From: Smittia aterrima
Lineage: Eukaryota > Arthropoda > Insecta > Diptera > Chironomidae
Assembly: GCA_033063855.1 (NCBI GenBank)
Contig: CP093830.1
Coordinates: 1,736,854-1,800,853 of the forward strand
DNA: 64,000 nt
Direction of reading: 5' to 3'
Shown here: piece by piece, positions 23,447-35,416 of the stretch
Position numbering within the stretch: the stretch's first letter is position 1
How the letters are laid out: every line of letters begins with the position of its first letter
Program-made: the position numbers and the translations under genes
Notes under the pieces: generated by a model
Database searches by the model: none
What the model saw: only the letters and a program-made list of their open reading frames with translations
What the model was told of the DNA's origin: nothing

Positions 23447-25080
23447 GAGTCGCTCGTTTAATTTCACTAAAAAGCTTTCAGGGATAATTTTATGTTCCAG
23501 TGATGAGAATCGATTGTGTAAGTAACCAAGATGCGGGAAGATGTTGGGTCCGCGACTCGAATGATCATAAAACTAATAGTTCGACGACGTTTCGAGCCCT
23601 TTCGGTTCATTAACAAACACAGAGGATTAATAAAAATAATTTTATGGATAATTTTATGGAGGAAGAAACATAAATCAAACGATTATGTGAGATAATTCAA
23701 TATTCAGGAATTCTAGTCGGCAGAGTTTTGTGGTTTACCAAAAGTAACGTCTTCGGATTGATTTGTTTTTGTGGTTGGCTTATTGACACCTGTGTTGAAC
23801 AGAAATATTCAAACCTTCGACAAGAATCTTAATGAAATAAAAAATTAAAAATTCAGTTTGCAGATTTAGCCCTTTGAGCATTGGCTGAAGAAATTTTTTG
23901 GTAAACGCGATGACATGGATTGGGAACGATCATTTAGTGAAGTAACTTCCTTATAAGTCAGAAAGGTTTGAACTGGCTAACAAATCTATAAACATAAAAG
24001 ATTTTAATTCAAGCGTAATTAATTACACAAAAAGTTTCAAATTTCCAAAGAAGTTCATTTAAACATTCATTTGATTGATTCTTCAGACCAAAATTTAAAA
24101 TGTTTCTCTCTCCTCTCGTTGACAAAAGGAAGAAAACGCTTTATGCTCAGAACGGATTGAGATTGAAAAACTTTGATTAGAGAAGGACACTTTGAAAAAT
24201 GTTACAAGTCATCTTACTTGAGGCTCTGCGATTGAAAGGCTTCAAACTGTAACAAAGGAATCAAGAAACATTTCTCATGTAGAGACGTCAGACAATGGAA
24301 GTTCGTCTCGATTAAGGAGCGAGCCAAGCCCTTGATTTATTAAAATTTGACTTTTCTCCTTCATTCCACTATTCTCGAGACGCTCGCGCTCCGCTCTTAC
24401 ATGAATAATAAATCAAGAGTCATTCACGGAATTGAAATTCTGTTGATTCGTGGGCAACGAGTTGAAGAATTCTCAACGGTTTCACCTCACACAATTGCAT
24501 AATGTTCTGAACTGCATCGAGCACTTTTTTGTTTTTCTTTCATTCCACCACCAAACCAGTTCTCTCTTGTTTTTCCTTTTGTTCGCGATCCCGAGAGCAA
24601 AACATAATAGTTCCCATTATTTCGTCTTTCCTTGAAGTTGAAATCGCGATTTTATCAAATTTTCGAGACACAGAAGAAGTCACGATTCACAATCTGAAAA
24701 CAAAAGTCATCAACCTCACTTGGACTGCTCCGCTTTTCGAGGAAGGAAACTTTTGCGGACGTTTAATGTTGCCATCTCTTCTGTGTTATTATTTTAGCAA
24801 GCGCGGTGGATATCAAATTCTCGCGATACTAAGAATTTTTCTTTCTTTTGTTACCTTCCTCTTAATTTTATTACTCCTCCGACGAAGATTGGTCTGGGAC
24901 CAAAGAACTCATTTGTACGGGTTAACCAAATAAAATCCTTTTTATGACACAGCGGGACTTTCATCCTTAAATAAGGAATAACATGTTCGGTATCATTCGG
25001 ATCTTATTAGTCATCTGAGGAGTCTAAATATTTAATTATCATTTCAAACAACAAAAATCGATTTAAAATTTTCCTTTTTT

Positions 25081-25599
25081 CTAACTGGACCAACTCGTTC
25101 ATAATTAATCTCCCATTAAGGAATCAAATAATCTTAAACTTTCTTTTGTCCTTTCTCTAGTTGCCCTCGTGGTCTTTCACTGTTTTGCATAATAAATTCT
25201 CTTTCGAGGGCCAAAGCGCGTTTGTCCTCGCCAAAGGATTTTCATCTCGTAAATTCACTTTAACGTCACAACAAAAGAAGAGAGTTCTTCATTAGCTGGT
25301 CCATGGTCGCTTGATTGTTTACTTTTGACGTCCCGAAAAAGAAAGGGACGAGGTGAGACGTAATGGACCGTTCTTCGCGACTTCTGCTGTCACATTAAGC
25401 ATCGTGTTCGTCATCTCGTGAAACGAAATAATTTTCTAAGCCATTATCTTCCAACCCTTTCACATCCCATCGGACTCACTCGAGCCTGGGAAAGATTCTT
25501 GGAACGGGACAGACGAGAAGTTATTTTGAGTAATTTATTTAATGTACAAGGAACGACGATCATTGCGAGAGGGTTCAACACAAAAGAAAACCGTCTTGC
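25081..25599 (+). repeat. long inverted repeat, left arm
   Basis: About 519 bp that recur on the opposite strand at 34531-35054. By eye the arms are far more alike than the other duplications here (long identical runs, few substitutions, almost no gaps). A 70-codon frame is open in both arms, but most differences between the arms change the amino acid, so coding is unlikely. Confidence 0.88.
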
Positions 25600-28500
25600 A
25601 TCAATGTTCCGAATCTTTCTTCTATCTTGACGTAACTCTGCTCTAATTTCCTAAATTTTTTTGCTTGGCAAATTTGACATTGTCGTAGCAGGACCCTCTT
25701 GCTTTAGTCAATTGCCTTCTGTTTCTAATTTATAGTTCAGACTTAACACCAAGCCAGTTCTAAGCTCAATAAACATTTTTTTGACACCGAAACTTATTTT
25801 TCTTGTTTAGCGAATATAAATGAGACAACGTTTTTATGTGCGTACGAATGCGAAGCAAATAGAAGGCGAAAGACGATGAGATATGTATGAAGTTTGACAT
25901 CCTGTCGACTCTCGGCCTCAGCTTTTGAAGATCACGCGTGTTTCGATCGTTCTGAGTTAATTAAAAAATGAGTTTAAACGACGAAAGAACGAAGTTCAAG
26001 GCTGAAAGGCTTGGGAGTTTAAACAAAATCAACACAAAATTTGTCTTATGGATGATCCTATGAAGAAATTTTGCCTCATTGCGTGATTCTCGTTAAATAT
26101 TAACAAGTTAAGGTCAATTAGACGTTCCAGAACCTTTTGTTTGAAGAACTTAGCGATTTTACTTTTAAGTTTAGCCGAAAACCTTGAACCACAATGATCT
26201 AAGTTCTGGTTCACGCAAGGAAAGGTCGATGGGAGATCGTGACTTGAGACAGATTTCGATGAAAGTGAAGCATCATCATTCATCAACAGTTCACAACGAA
26301 TTGTTCTCTCGCGGTATGAAAAGATCTTCTGACAGATGAAATGAACCATTTGGCGAGGAAGAGCGAATCAAATGATGTTATCTGACTCAATTCTTATTCG
26401 AGCATTGTTCTTGGGGTGTCTGCGCAGAAATAATTGCTGAACAAGATTCTTACTCTGCGAAGAGAAATATTTTTTAAAATTAAAAATATTTTCATTGCGT
26501 TTGCACGTATCATTTATCATGAAAATATTTTGGCTTCCTGAGAAGCTAAAACTTAAAATTCCTTCGCAACATCCAAAGAATATTCAGAAAAATTAAAATT
26601 CTAAACTTTAACTTCCCGCGGTTAGTTTACTCACAACAATCGAAAGCAAACAGCAACAATCTTGAATGCGTGCACAAAGAATTTAAAAGATTTATCTCAA
26701 AAGATTGAAATCGAATCACCTTAGAACTTCCTCCAAAGCTAAATTAAATTACATTAAACAGATCGTGTCGATCAATCACATTTATTTGCAAATAACGAAA
26801 CATTACCGATCAGCAGGAGATTATTCTCGAAATTGGGCATAATAAATTTAAGCATTCGCAGCCACAAATAAGCCGAATAATCGCTTTATTGGACTATGAA
26901 AGAAAGCGCGCTGAGGATTGTTCAGACGAGTGCGAGCTAACCGAATCAGAATACGGAGCGTAAAGCAATTCGCAAATGAAGAAAACTCATTATTTGCCGA
27001 TTTGCTAGATTATGTTTCTTCAATAACAACTGAGTAAAGATATTTATTTAATCTACCAAATGCCCGCCTTAAGTCGCAGGGCCGCTCAATCTTGTTTACT
27101 CGCCAATCTTTTGTGTATTCTAATTCTGCTCTAAAGTTTCTTCTTTCATTCACATTGCTATTTGCTTCATTTGATAGTCGTTGAGGTTCTCAGTGGAACA
27201 TTGTTCGTTGAAGATTCTAAGTCCATCGCGATCTTATTGTTTCGCATTTTCGAGCAAAGAGAAGGCAGAAATTTTTAGGAAATATTGAAGCAACAAACAG
27301 GTTTCCGTTGGCGAAACACTCACTCTTCTCCTTACGCATATGAATTCTATTGATTTATGATCACTTACTCTAAAGAAAGAAAAGAAAACCTTAAATAACT
27401 GGGCCGTGTTGAACAATAAAGTTTAATTAAAGCTTCAGACAGAAGAATTCGATCGCTCCAGGCGATTGAGATTGCTCTAAAAATATTTTGTTGCTTCAAC
27501 CGGTAACGTCGTTTCCATGGAAGAACCAACAATCAAACGATCGTTCTTTAATATAATGATCATGAGACTCTTTAATCTCAGTTGTAATTCATTTACATTC
27601 ACTTTCAACGGCGACTTAGAAGAGAGCAAAGACGACGTGTGGGTAGGAAATGCCGAGAATTCTTCTTCGTCGTTTGAGTGATTTGTTCTTCGTTTGGCGC
27701 CCAAAATCACAACCAGTTTAACCGAGTTTTGTTCGTCTATCTCGCTGAATTATTCGACCTTCCTTTTCTTATCAAGTAACCAGAATTTCTTTCAACTCCT
27801 TCCAAATGAAACGAGCTCTGACATCATCGACGACATACTACTGACACATGCGAAACGTTCTCAGATCATTTCAGAGAGAAACATTCGAAAGCAATTAAAA
27901 CTAAATTGTTGGGGGTTTCAGTTTCATCTTGGTTGGAGGCCAATCAACGGAATTTTCGCAACAGCAACAGCAAAATATTTTCATTCATTCATTTTCTGTC
28001 GTTTCGCACAAGTGCTGATGCTATGACATTTTGCTGATTTGAGTCAAAGCAAATTTTGTCTCTTTGAACAAGTTCGTCAGGCGTCGCTTGGACGTTCGCA
28101 AATAAATTTCTGCTGATGTTTGATAAACAACTTTTCTCAAAAAAACTGACTCGCACTTTAACTGACTCAAAAGATTTTTTTCATGCAATTTTATTAAAGC
28201 GAATAATTGCGTGGGCGTATATCCGGAGCATGATAAGGTCTCAGACATTTGCCTTCTGCTTTTGACCGACACGCGAATGGAGCATAAACATCAACAAAAA
28301 CATAACTTGGTGATAAGATAATCAGACCCAACGGAAAAAAAGATGTCAGTATGTTACTTCAATGAGATGAACATAAAAAATTCTTTTCGTTGAACCGACG
28401 CTGATTAAAATGATTGAATTATTGCGCAAGACTAAAGATTAATTTTATTGCTGTCGCATTTGCTGACTTTATCAGTTAATTGAAAGATTCGTATATAACG

Positions 28501-28712
28501 GAGATGATTCAGCTCCCAGAAATATTTCTTCTTCTTCTTTTAAAAATTGCTCTTTGTAACAAAGACTTTGTTGCTTTCATCACCACTCTTCGCTGAATGG
28601 CAACACATTTGAGTTGTTTACATTTGATTTCAGCTGATATGAATAAACATTTTGGTCCATTTGCATTGTTTCATTCTCATTTCGCTGAAATGGTTTCATC
28701 AACAAAAAAAAA
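25600..28712. other. non-coding spacer
   Basis: No supported gene. The small repeat at 27651-27716 matches 18009-18069. The 110-codon frame at 27694-28026 has no recognisable domain and overlaps that repeat. Confidence 0.5.
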
Positions 28713-29171
28713 ATAATAATAAGAACTGGCTTGATCTGAAATTCTTTCTTTCCTTCCTTCCTTCTGTGGCGTAACGCTCGACTTTAGCGCAACTGGCGGC
28801 GAAAAAATGAATTAAACGTCGTTGTACATGAACCAAAAACTTAGGAAAACTTCGGGAAATCTTCGGAAAACTCGGGAAAACTTCGGGAAAATTTCGGAAA
28901 AAGTCGGGAAAATTTTGGGAAAACTCGGGAAAAGTCGGGAAAACTTCGGAATAACTCGGGGAAACTTCGCGAAAAGTCGGAAAAACTTCGGAAAAACTCG
29001 GGAAAAGTCGGGAGAACTTCGGGAAAAATGGGAAAAACTTCTGGAAAACTCGGGAAATTTTGGAAAAACTTCGGGAAAACTCGGGAAAATATCGAAAATA
29101 CTCGGGAAACTTTCGGGTAAACTCGAAGAGATTCGTTTTGACGGGTGGCGAAGCCGCCCGGGGTAAACTAG
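28713..29171 (+). mobile_element. Helitron/HINE-like non-autonomous element, copy 1
   Basis: From the left: AATAATAATAAGAACTGG, a TGATCTGAAATTCTTTC segment, then TTAGCGCAACTGGCGGCGAA. Next comes a long minisatellite of 10-11-bp units (CTCGGGAAAA/CTTCGGGAAAA) at about 28847-29120. A hairpin with an 8-bp stem (CGGGTGGC GAA GCCGCCCG, 29142-29160) is followed by seven bases and CTAG then T. A subterminal hairpin followed by CTRR is the signature of Helitron 3' ends, and an internal minisatellite is typical of HINE/DINE elements. The 5' end is uncertain and no Rep/helicase is present. Confidence 0.6.
28847..29120 (+). repeat. CTCGGGAAAA/CTTCGGGAAAA minisatellite
   Basis: Imperfect tandem units of 10-11 bp, variants of C-T-(T)-CGGGAAAA, fill this interval. 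The units keep long open frames on both strands (repetitive KLGK/ENFGK on plus, FPKFSR on minus), which follow from the composition and are not evidence of a gene. Confidence 0.85.
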
Positions 29172-29397
29172 TAATAATAAGAATTGCATTGATCTGAAAT
29201 TCTTTCCTTCTGTCTGTGACATTAGCGCAACTGGCGGCGAAAAAATGAACTTACGGCGTTGTTGAAAAATGAACTTCAAAAAACTTCGGGAAAAGTCGGG
29301 TAAATTTCGGAAAAACTTTGGAAAAATTTCGGAAAATTTCGGGAAAACTCGAAGAGATTCGTCTCGACGGGCGACAAAGCCGCCCGTGGTAAACTAG
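29172..29397 (+). mobile_element. Helitron/HINE-like element, copy 2 (tandem, shorter)
   Basis: It begins directly after the CTAG of copy 1 and repeats its parts in the same order: AATAATAAGAA, TGATCTGAAATTCTTTC, TTAGCGCAACTGGCGGCGAA and a much shorter CTTCGGGAAAA array. It ends with a hairpin (ACGGGCG/CGCCCGT, 29367-29387), TGGTAAA-like spacing and CTAG (29394-29397). Head-to-tail arrangement is common for such elements. Confidence 0.6.
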
Positions 29398-32300
29398 TCG
29401 ACGTTATAGTTCTCGCTAGTTATACCGTGATCCATACTGGTATGGTCGCGTTGTAGATCACATGTGACTCGTAGAATTCGGCTTTCACGTCATGAGCGTG
29501 CCAAACAGATCCGAGTTGATCGGCGTGAAGTGTCCGCTACTTTTACTTTTTTATTAAAATCTTCTTAATTATTTTTATTGATTGCTTTGTTGTGAATAGA
29601 AATATTTTTATTCCAAAACTGTTTCAATCCCTTTCATTCATTTCCAACTGAAATATCGATTGATAACGAACTTTTCAACCCTCGCATTGCTTTTATTTAT
29701 CGATGAAGAGTGATCAGCGTCTGCTGCTTTTATTAGGCAAAGTCATTTAAGGGAAAGAAACCATTTGGGTTATAAACTAGATTGTTAATGACCTCGCGAT
29801 GTCCATTGGATTTAATTAAAGGTTATCAATGATTTCTGATGAAATAAAAACTTCTGATCAACGAGTTTTAAAACAATGACGAGTTTGATTGCAATCACGT
29901 TCTAGTATTTTTTTTATTTGAGAAATGTCCAACGAGTGCTGCTAATTTTACTTCATTGTTGACATTTTATTATCTACCCGAGTGAATAGAAAATTAATTC
30001 ACGAGCATTGCACTAGACCGAACGAGAGAACAGCTGCAAGTTCAGTTGAGCAGACAACACGTACAGCGCGTATTGCACTTCATTCGATTCTAGCGGTGTC
30101 TTATTGTTTCGCTAGGGAACTCCCCTCCCCTCTCTCTTCCAACGAGGGTGAAGTTTTAGTTCGACCAATTTGCTGTTATGTGGGCTCGAAGGGTTTGGCA
30201 GCATAAGGATTAGCATTTTAACGTTTATTTTCACTAGACGCTTGATACTAAAAGCGCTATCCGATTCAATTTCAATGCAAGAATGCAAGAGACCGCTCGC
30301 CAAACTTCTAGGAATGTCTCCAAATGAGCGCCTTTCTCCGCTTTTGCATATTTTGCCGACAATTTCATGGGAATTCCGGGAATGATATTACAAACTTAAC
30401 AAGAAAGTCAACCAGTCGGTCAGTTATCATGTTCCACTAAGATCTTCATTTTTCAATGACCATCTGACACCAACTAGAAGTAAATTCTGAAATATTCAAT
30501 TCGAGGGCTCGAATTTCTCACACTTTAAAGTTTATTGAACTTCAGAAAGTTTTGTGCTTGAGTGTAAAGGAAATTTAAAAAATTGACGGTTGATGCCAAA
30601 CATAAATTTATTGTTCAACGTCTTAGATCATCTTAATCGACTTTCAATCTCAATTCAATCAAGGATGATGAAAGACTTGACGTGTAAATTACGATTCTCG
30701 TAACATATAATCACGCTTCATGTTAGATCTTTGGTTTTTTTGCTTGTTAAACTGAAACAATTCACAACTCGACAACGTAGAATTATCAAGAGAAGCAAAA
30801 AGTCATCCTCATAAATTGGCAACATAGAAGAATTCTTCTTTTTCTATCAGAATAAAAATTATTGCGTAAGCTACGAAACTGTATCGAATTTAATCGTCAG
30901 TTTATGCAAAATCACGACAGGAAACGCATAAAATGTGTGTCTCGAGGTCTGTCGCACGCACTCTCTAGCGCCCATCAAATGAAAGTAATCAGGATTTTAT
31001 TCACGATCTGGTTTTCTTCAAGCAAATGCTCCGACTAATTAAAATTCAGAGAGCAGCGATTTGCATGCAAATTTTATTTCGGGAAAGAAGATCGAAAGGT
31101 GATGCGAGGACATTGCAAATGAGCGAATGACGGACACTGAAAGAATATTCTAAACTTTATGATTATGAATGTTTGATGCAAATGAAATTCCAATGAAACT
31201 TGCTTAAACGCGATTTGCGACGTAATTAAAATTTCATTGATCCAGAAACTTGAGAATTCGCAATGATGAAAATAATCTTCCCAAGGAATCATTTGTTCAC
31301 TTACATACCTTCAACCGCAATCCTCTCGCTGCTTCAACGGTCCTCCTCTTCAATGCTGAGATTTGGGCTTAAATCGTTTGTTTTCAGTCTTCGATAAATA
31401 CGTTTCTCGAGAGAGAAAAGAACAGACAAAACCTGTTTTCCCTTTAGGTCGTCGATGGATGAAAGAAAATGAACATCAACAAAAGAACGAAGAACCTTTT
31501 TCTCGTCTTCCTATATTGGTTGCTTAACGAACATGAATCTTGTTTCGCTGTTATGTAAATGCCTTTGGGATCCCGATTACACTTTTTCTTTCGTGGCCTC
31601 GAACACCTTAGTGCAACGAAAGGGTTTTGTAAATAAAGCACTGATACGTCGGCAAAGCTTCTAATGATTGTAAACACGAACTCCATCGATATCCACGAAT
31701 ACTTTAATGTTACGTTAACAAACATCAAACAAATTATGACTTGGATGGGTAAGGTTCACGAAATGTTCTTAGTAAACAGTTTTCTAATACTAACTAAATC
31801 ATTCAACGACGATGGAAGAAACCGTTTCTCAATTTTAATCGGATTACGTGTCGAGGTTTCTAAGTTTTTCAGTTCGATGCGCTTGGAAAATTGATAAGAT
31901 TGACGACCTCGACGATAGGATTATAAATCTTATTTGTCCTGTCGATTACTCAAAATCAAAATGTTACGCAAGCTCGTCGTTCATGTTAGGCTTCCAGTGA
32001 AAGTGTTGATCGAAATCATGAGAAAGAAACCTTTGAAACACTCGAACGAAGACTTTAATTGATGAAGAAACCCTTTCGTTGTTAGGAATCCGTTAAAACG
32101 AGGTGTGTCTTAGTCAAACACTTTCATTTGAAGAGAATTTGAAAATGAAATCGATCGATTCAAGTTGTTTAAATAATCAAACATTTTGTCATCCCAGCCC
32201 TCTCGGTACCTGCTTCGTTATGTTTCCAATTTTAAAATCACAAAGTTGTAGATTCTTCCGATCATAATTAATGACATCAAATGTCTCATATTTCTCGAGA

Positions 32301-33010
32301 ATTTTTTCCAAGACGAAGGACAACGAAGAAGAAGAATCCTTTGATTGATTTTGGAGATTGAAATTATTCGTGATCGTTTTGACAAATGAAGACTTCTTCG
32401 CTTTGAGCGAGCAAAAGATTGAAATCAGGAAACTTTGATGGACGCGGAGAGGATGTTGCCGAAGAGAAGCTTCACTCTGACTCGCGTTGTGAAGAATATT
32501 TAATTCGAAGATGTTCGCTTAACTTCGATTCTTGATGCGAGATAATCAAATCTCCTCATCGTCAATTGTGTGCTTCACTAGAAAATCTTGAATGGCTTCA
32601 ACGAACTTCCTTTTATGTAGGTAGCTTCTTTTAAAGAGTCAGTTGATATCCTTCAAAGAAGTCAACATAGAAATGCCCAGAGACATTCTCAGTGAGAACC
32701 TGAGATTCTGCAGAGACGAATGGTCCAAATAACAAAAGCAAGCAATTAAAACTTTTCTAGAACGAAGTTTAAGTTTCCGGTCTTCGTCTCCAATTATATT
32801 TTGCCAACAATTGTAAAACGATCTGAGTAATTTAAGGAAATAACTTCATGAATGCAATTTCAACTTGTGCTGGTGAAACTGTTGAGTTCTCCGAAATTTC
32901 TTGATCTTCAGGGTTCTCGGAATGAAACTTTAAATGATTTAAATGGCCTGGAGACTTAACTTCAAGCAAATGTCGCAGAAATGATTTTTCACCACTGCTA
33001 ATCACTAAAA
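29398..33010. other. non-coding spacer
   Basis: No supported gene. It includes the second copy of the 23.3-kb repeat (31426-31562) and a perfect palindrome ATTTGCATGCAAAT at 31059-31072. A slightly more GC-rich stretch lies at about 29398-29530, next to the Helitron-like ends. Short frames at 29982-30385 have no recognisable domain. Confidence 0.5.
31426..31562 (+). repeat. diverged direct repeat shared with 23292-23446
   Basis: Second copy of the 23.3-kb block, same orientation. It contains AAAATGAACATCAACAAAAG, GAACCTTTTT and CATGAATCTT in the shared order. Confidence 0.65.
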
Positions 33011-33250
33011 AATTCAAGAATATTTAATCAGCGGAAGATCTTTTGAGAATTATCAACCGAATTAATCTTTCAAGTGAATTCTTCGGCTTTTTTTGCAAAT
33101 CGAGAACTGAGACATACTTGGAAGTATCCAAGGAAGTTTTTTTTATGATTTTATTGTTATTTTTCAGAAGTTTTGGAAAGAATTATAATCTCGAATTACA
33201 CAATAACAACAAATGGTTTAAAAGACGCAACAGTTTTCATTCATGAATGT
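33011..33250 (+). repeat. diverged direct repeat shared with 35094-35416
   Basis: GGCGGAAGATCTTTTG-like sequence, TTTGCAAATCGAGAACT, ATACTTGGAAGTA and ACACAATAACAACAAATG occur in the same order in both copies, which differ by indels. The frame is not kept between the copies, so any ancestral coding meaning is lost. Confidence 0.75.
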
Positions 33251-34530
33251 CGGAGAATGCTGAGACATTTCTTGTTTCCATTAGAATGCGATTGGAAGAA
33301 ATGTTTTATTAAAGTCAAAGTGATTGCAAGAAGGAATTCGCTGATCAAATGACGAAGCTTCAACTGAGAGTCTGTAATGCAGGGTGACGATCCTTGAGGA
33401 AGAAAATGTCAGAATTAATCGGATGAAATCCATTAAACTTTTATTTTTATTTCTCAGTCTACTGAAACGATTTTTATCAGATGATCACACCCAAAATGAA
33501 AAAGACGGACTAATGGATTATAATAAGGCAATAAGAAGCCTTCCAATTTCTTTCCGTTGAAACCTGATTTGTTTGATGGACTCTTTTTTGTTTCAATCTC
33601 GCCTGGATTCTCGTCCGCCTCTCAAGTTGCGTAACTTAATCGAATTCTTCTTCCACAACTTGAATTTCATAAATAACATTCTCCATCTCAGCGATTCAGG
33701 ATTTCATTTCTTAAATTGAATCTCATTTTTCATTTCTCTCTTTAGACCGTTCAAGACGGCGCGTCTCGCTCGATTGTTAAGCGTGAAATAATAAATTTAA
33801 GGATTTTTGTTGCATTTGAATTCCTCAATTTGTTTTATAAAGGTTTGAGGAATTCTTATTTTAATGTCCGTAGCATTATCTAAGCCACAATTGTCCTAAT
33901 CCGGTGATTTCTCATCGTGTAAAGAATTTTTTTTAGGTTATTTAATGAGCAACTCCTCTTGAGAATGAAATCGCAGATGTGCGATGCGGGGCACGCATTT
34001 TCATTAATAACTTCGCGAAATGACATAACAAACAAGCCGGATTGTTCATAAAGTGCTAAACGACTGTAAACTGAGCTGGAAGCAAGACGAAAAGAAATAT
34101 ATGATAACGAATTTTCGGTCTGAGAAAGAAAGAAGATTGGGCAAAGAGAGTCGTTTCAAACATATAAAAAAGCCGATCAGAGCTCAAGATCTCAAGCGCT
34201 CTGTGTGACGACAAGCGAGCTCTCGAATTATTATAATTGCCTTTAACGTATTTGCGAACGAGCGGAGCTCAGTTAAAAAGATCGCGAGAACTTTAAAAAG
34301 TCGAACATGCCATTGGAATGCAAATCAGCGAAATGAGAAGTGAAAGAAAATCAACGGATTCGCGAGACGTTAAAGAAGAAGATTAAATCTACACAATGAA
34401 TGAATGACCATGAACTAATTTCGTAAATAGATTGACATAGTCGCTCGAAATGGAAAGAAATCTTCGTAAGTGAAACTCAGAACTAAGCTCAGTTCAAGCT
34501 TGACAACAACGGAGCAAAGAAAATTTGTTC
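33251..34530. other. non-coding spacer
   Basis: No gene or RNA recognised in this 1.3-kb interval between the direct repeat and the inverted-repeat arm. Confidence 0.5.
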
Positions 34531-35054
34531 CAAGACGATTTTCTTTTGTTTCGCACCCTTTCACAATCATCGTCGTTGCTTGTACATTAAATAAATTACT
34601 CAAAATAACTTCTCGTTTGTCCCGTTCCAAGAATCTTTCCCAGGATCGAGTGAGTCCGATGGGATGTGAAAGGGTTGGAAGATAATCGCTTAGAAAATTA
34701 TTTCGTTTCACGAGATGACGAACACGATGCTTAATGTGACAGCAGAAGTCGCGAAGAACGGTCCATTACGTCTCACCTCGTCCCTTTCTTTTTCAGGACG
34801 TCAAAAGTAAACAATCAAGCGACCATGGACCAGCTAATGAAGAACTCTCTTCTTTTGTTGTGACGTTAAAGTGAATTTACGAGATGAAAATCCTTTGGCG
34901 AGAACAAACGCGCTTTGGCCCTCGAAAGAGAATTTATTATGCAAAACAGTGAAAGACCACGAGGGCAACTAGAGAAAGGACAAAAGAAAGTTTAAGATTA
35001 TTTGATTCTTTAATGGGAAATTTATTATAAACGTGATGCAGTTGGACCAGTTAG
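34531..35054 (-). repeat. long inverted repeat, right arm
   Basis: Reverse-complement copy of 25081-25599, about 524 bp, with few mismatches. The arms are separated by 8.9 kb. Both ends are abrupt, so the duplicated unit is well defined. Confidence 0.88.
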
Positions 35055-35093
35055 TTCCTTTGAGCTTATCGAATTTCACCGGCACCTTAACTG

Positions 35094-35416
35094 TCAAAAA
35101 TACTTCAATTGGCGGAAGATCTTTTGGGATTTATCACAGTTGCTCAACCGAGCTTGCCTTTCGAAAGAATTTTTCGGCACTGCGCTTTGGAAGATTTTTT
35201 GCAAATCGAGAACTTAGAAATACTTGGAAGTAACCAAGAAAATTTTTATGATTTTATTGTTGGCTCCTTGTTTGGAAGAACTTTTCTCTCTCGAAGAATC
35301 CACTCGCATTATAATCTCACATTACACAATAACAACAAATGCTTTACAAGACCAAATCATGCGACGAACAATGGTACCGAACAGCAATTTTCATTCATGA
35401 GATTTCTGTCTCGGGC
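35094..35416 (+). repeat. diverged direct repeat shared with 33011-33250
   Basis: Second, longer copy of the 33-kb block. Overlapping 110-codon frames (35109-35441 and 35339-35671) cross it. The matching copy has stops and frame changes, so I do not call a gene. A decayed coding relic is possible. Confidence 0.7.

Noticed and set aside
24529..24933. 134-codon plus-strand frame
   Set aside because: Low-complexity hydrophobic and basic mix without a recognisable domain, no splice or poly(A) context, and a length plausible by chance in 64 kb.
25418..25630. 70-codon frame conserved in both arms of the inverted repeat
   Set aside because: Differences between the arms fall mostly at sites that change the amino acid, and the frame ends differ. 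Conservation is of DNA, not of protein.
28812..29279. Long open frames on both strands through the minisatellite (155 aa minus, 114 aa plus)
   Set aside because: They arise from a 10-11-bp tandem repeat free of stops. The peptides are pure repeat (FPKFSR-type or ENFGK-type) and both strands are open at once.
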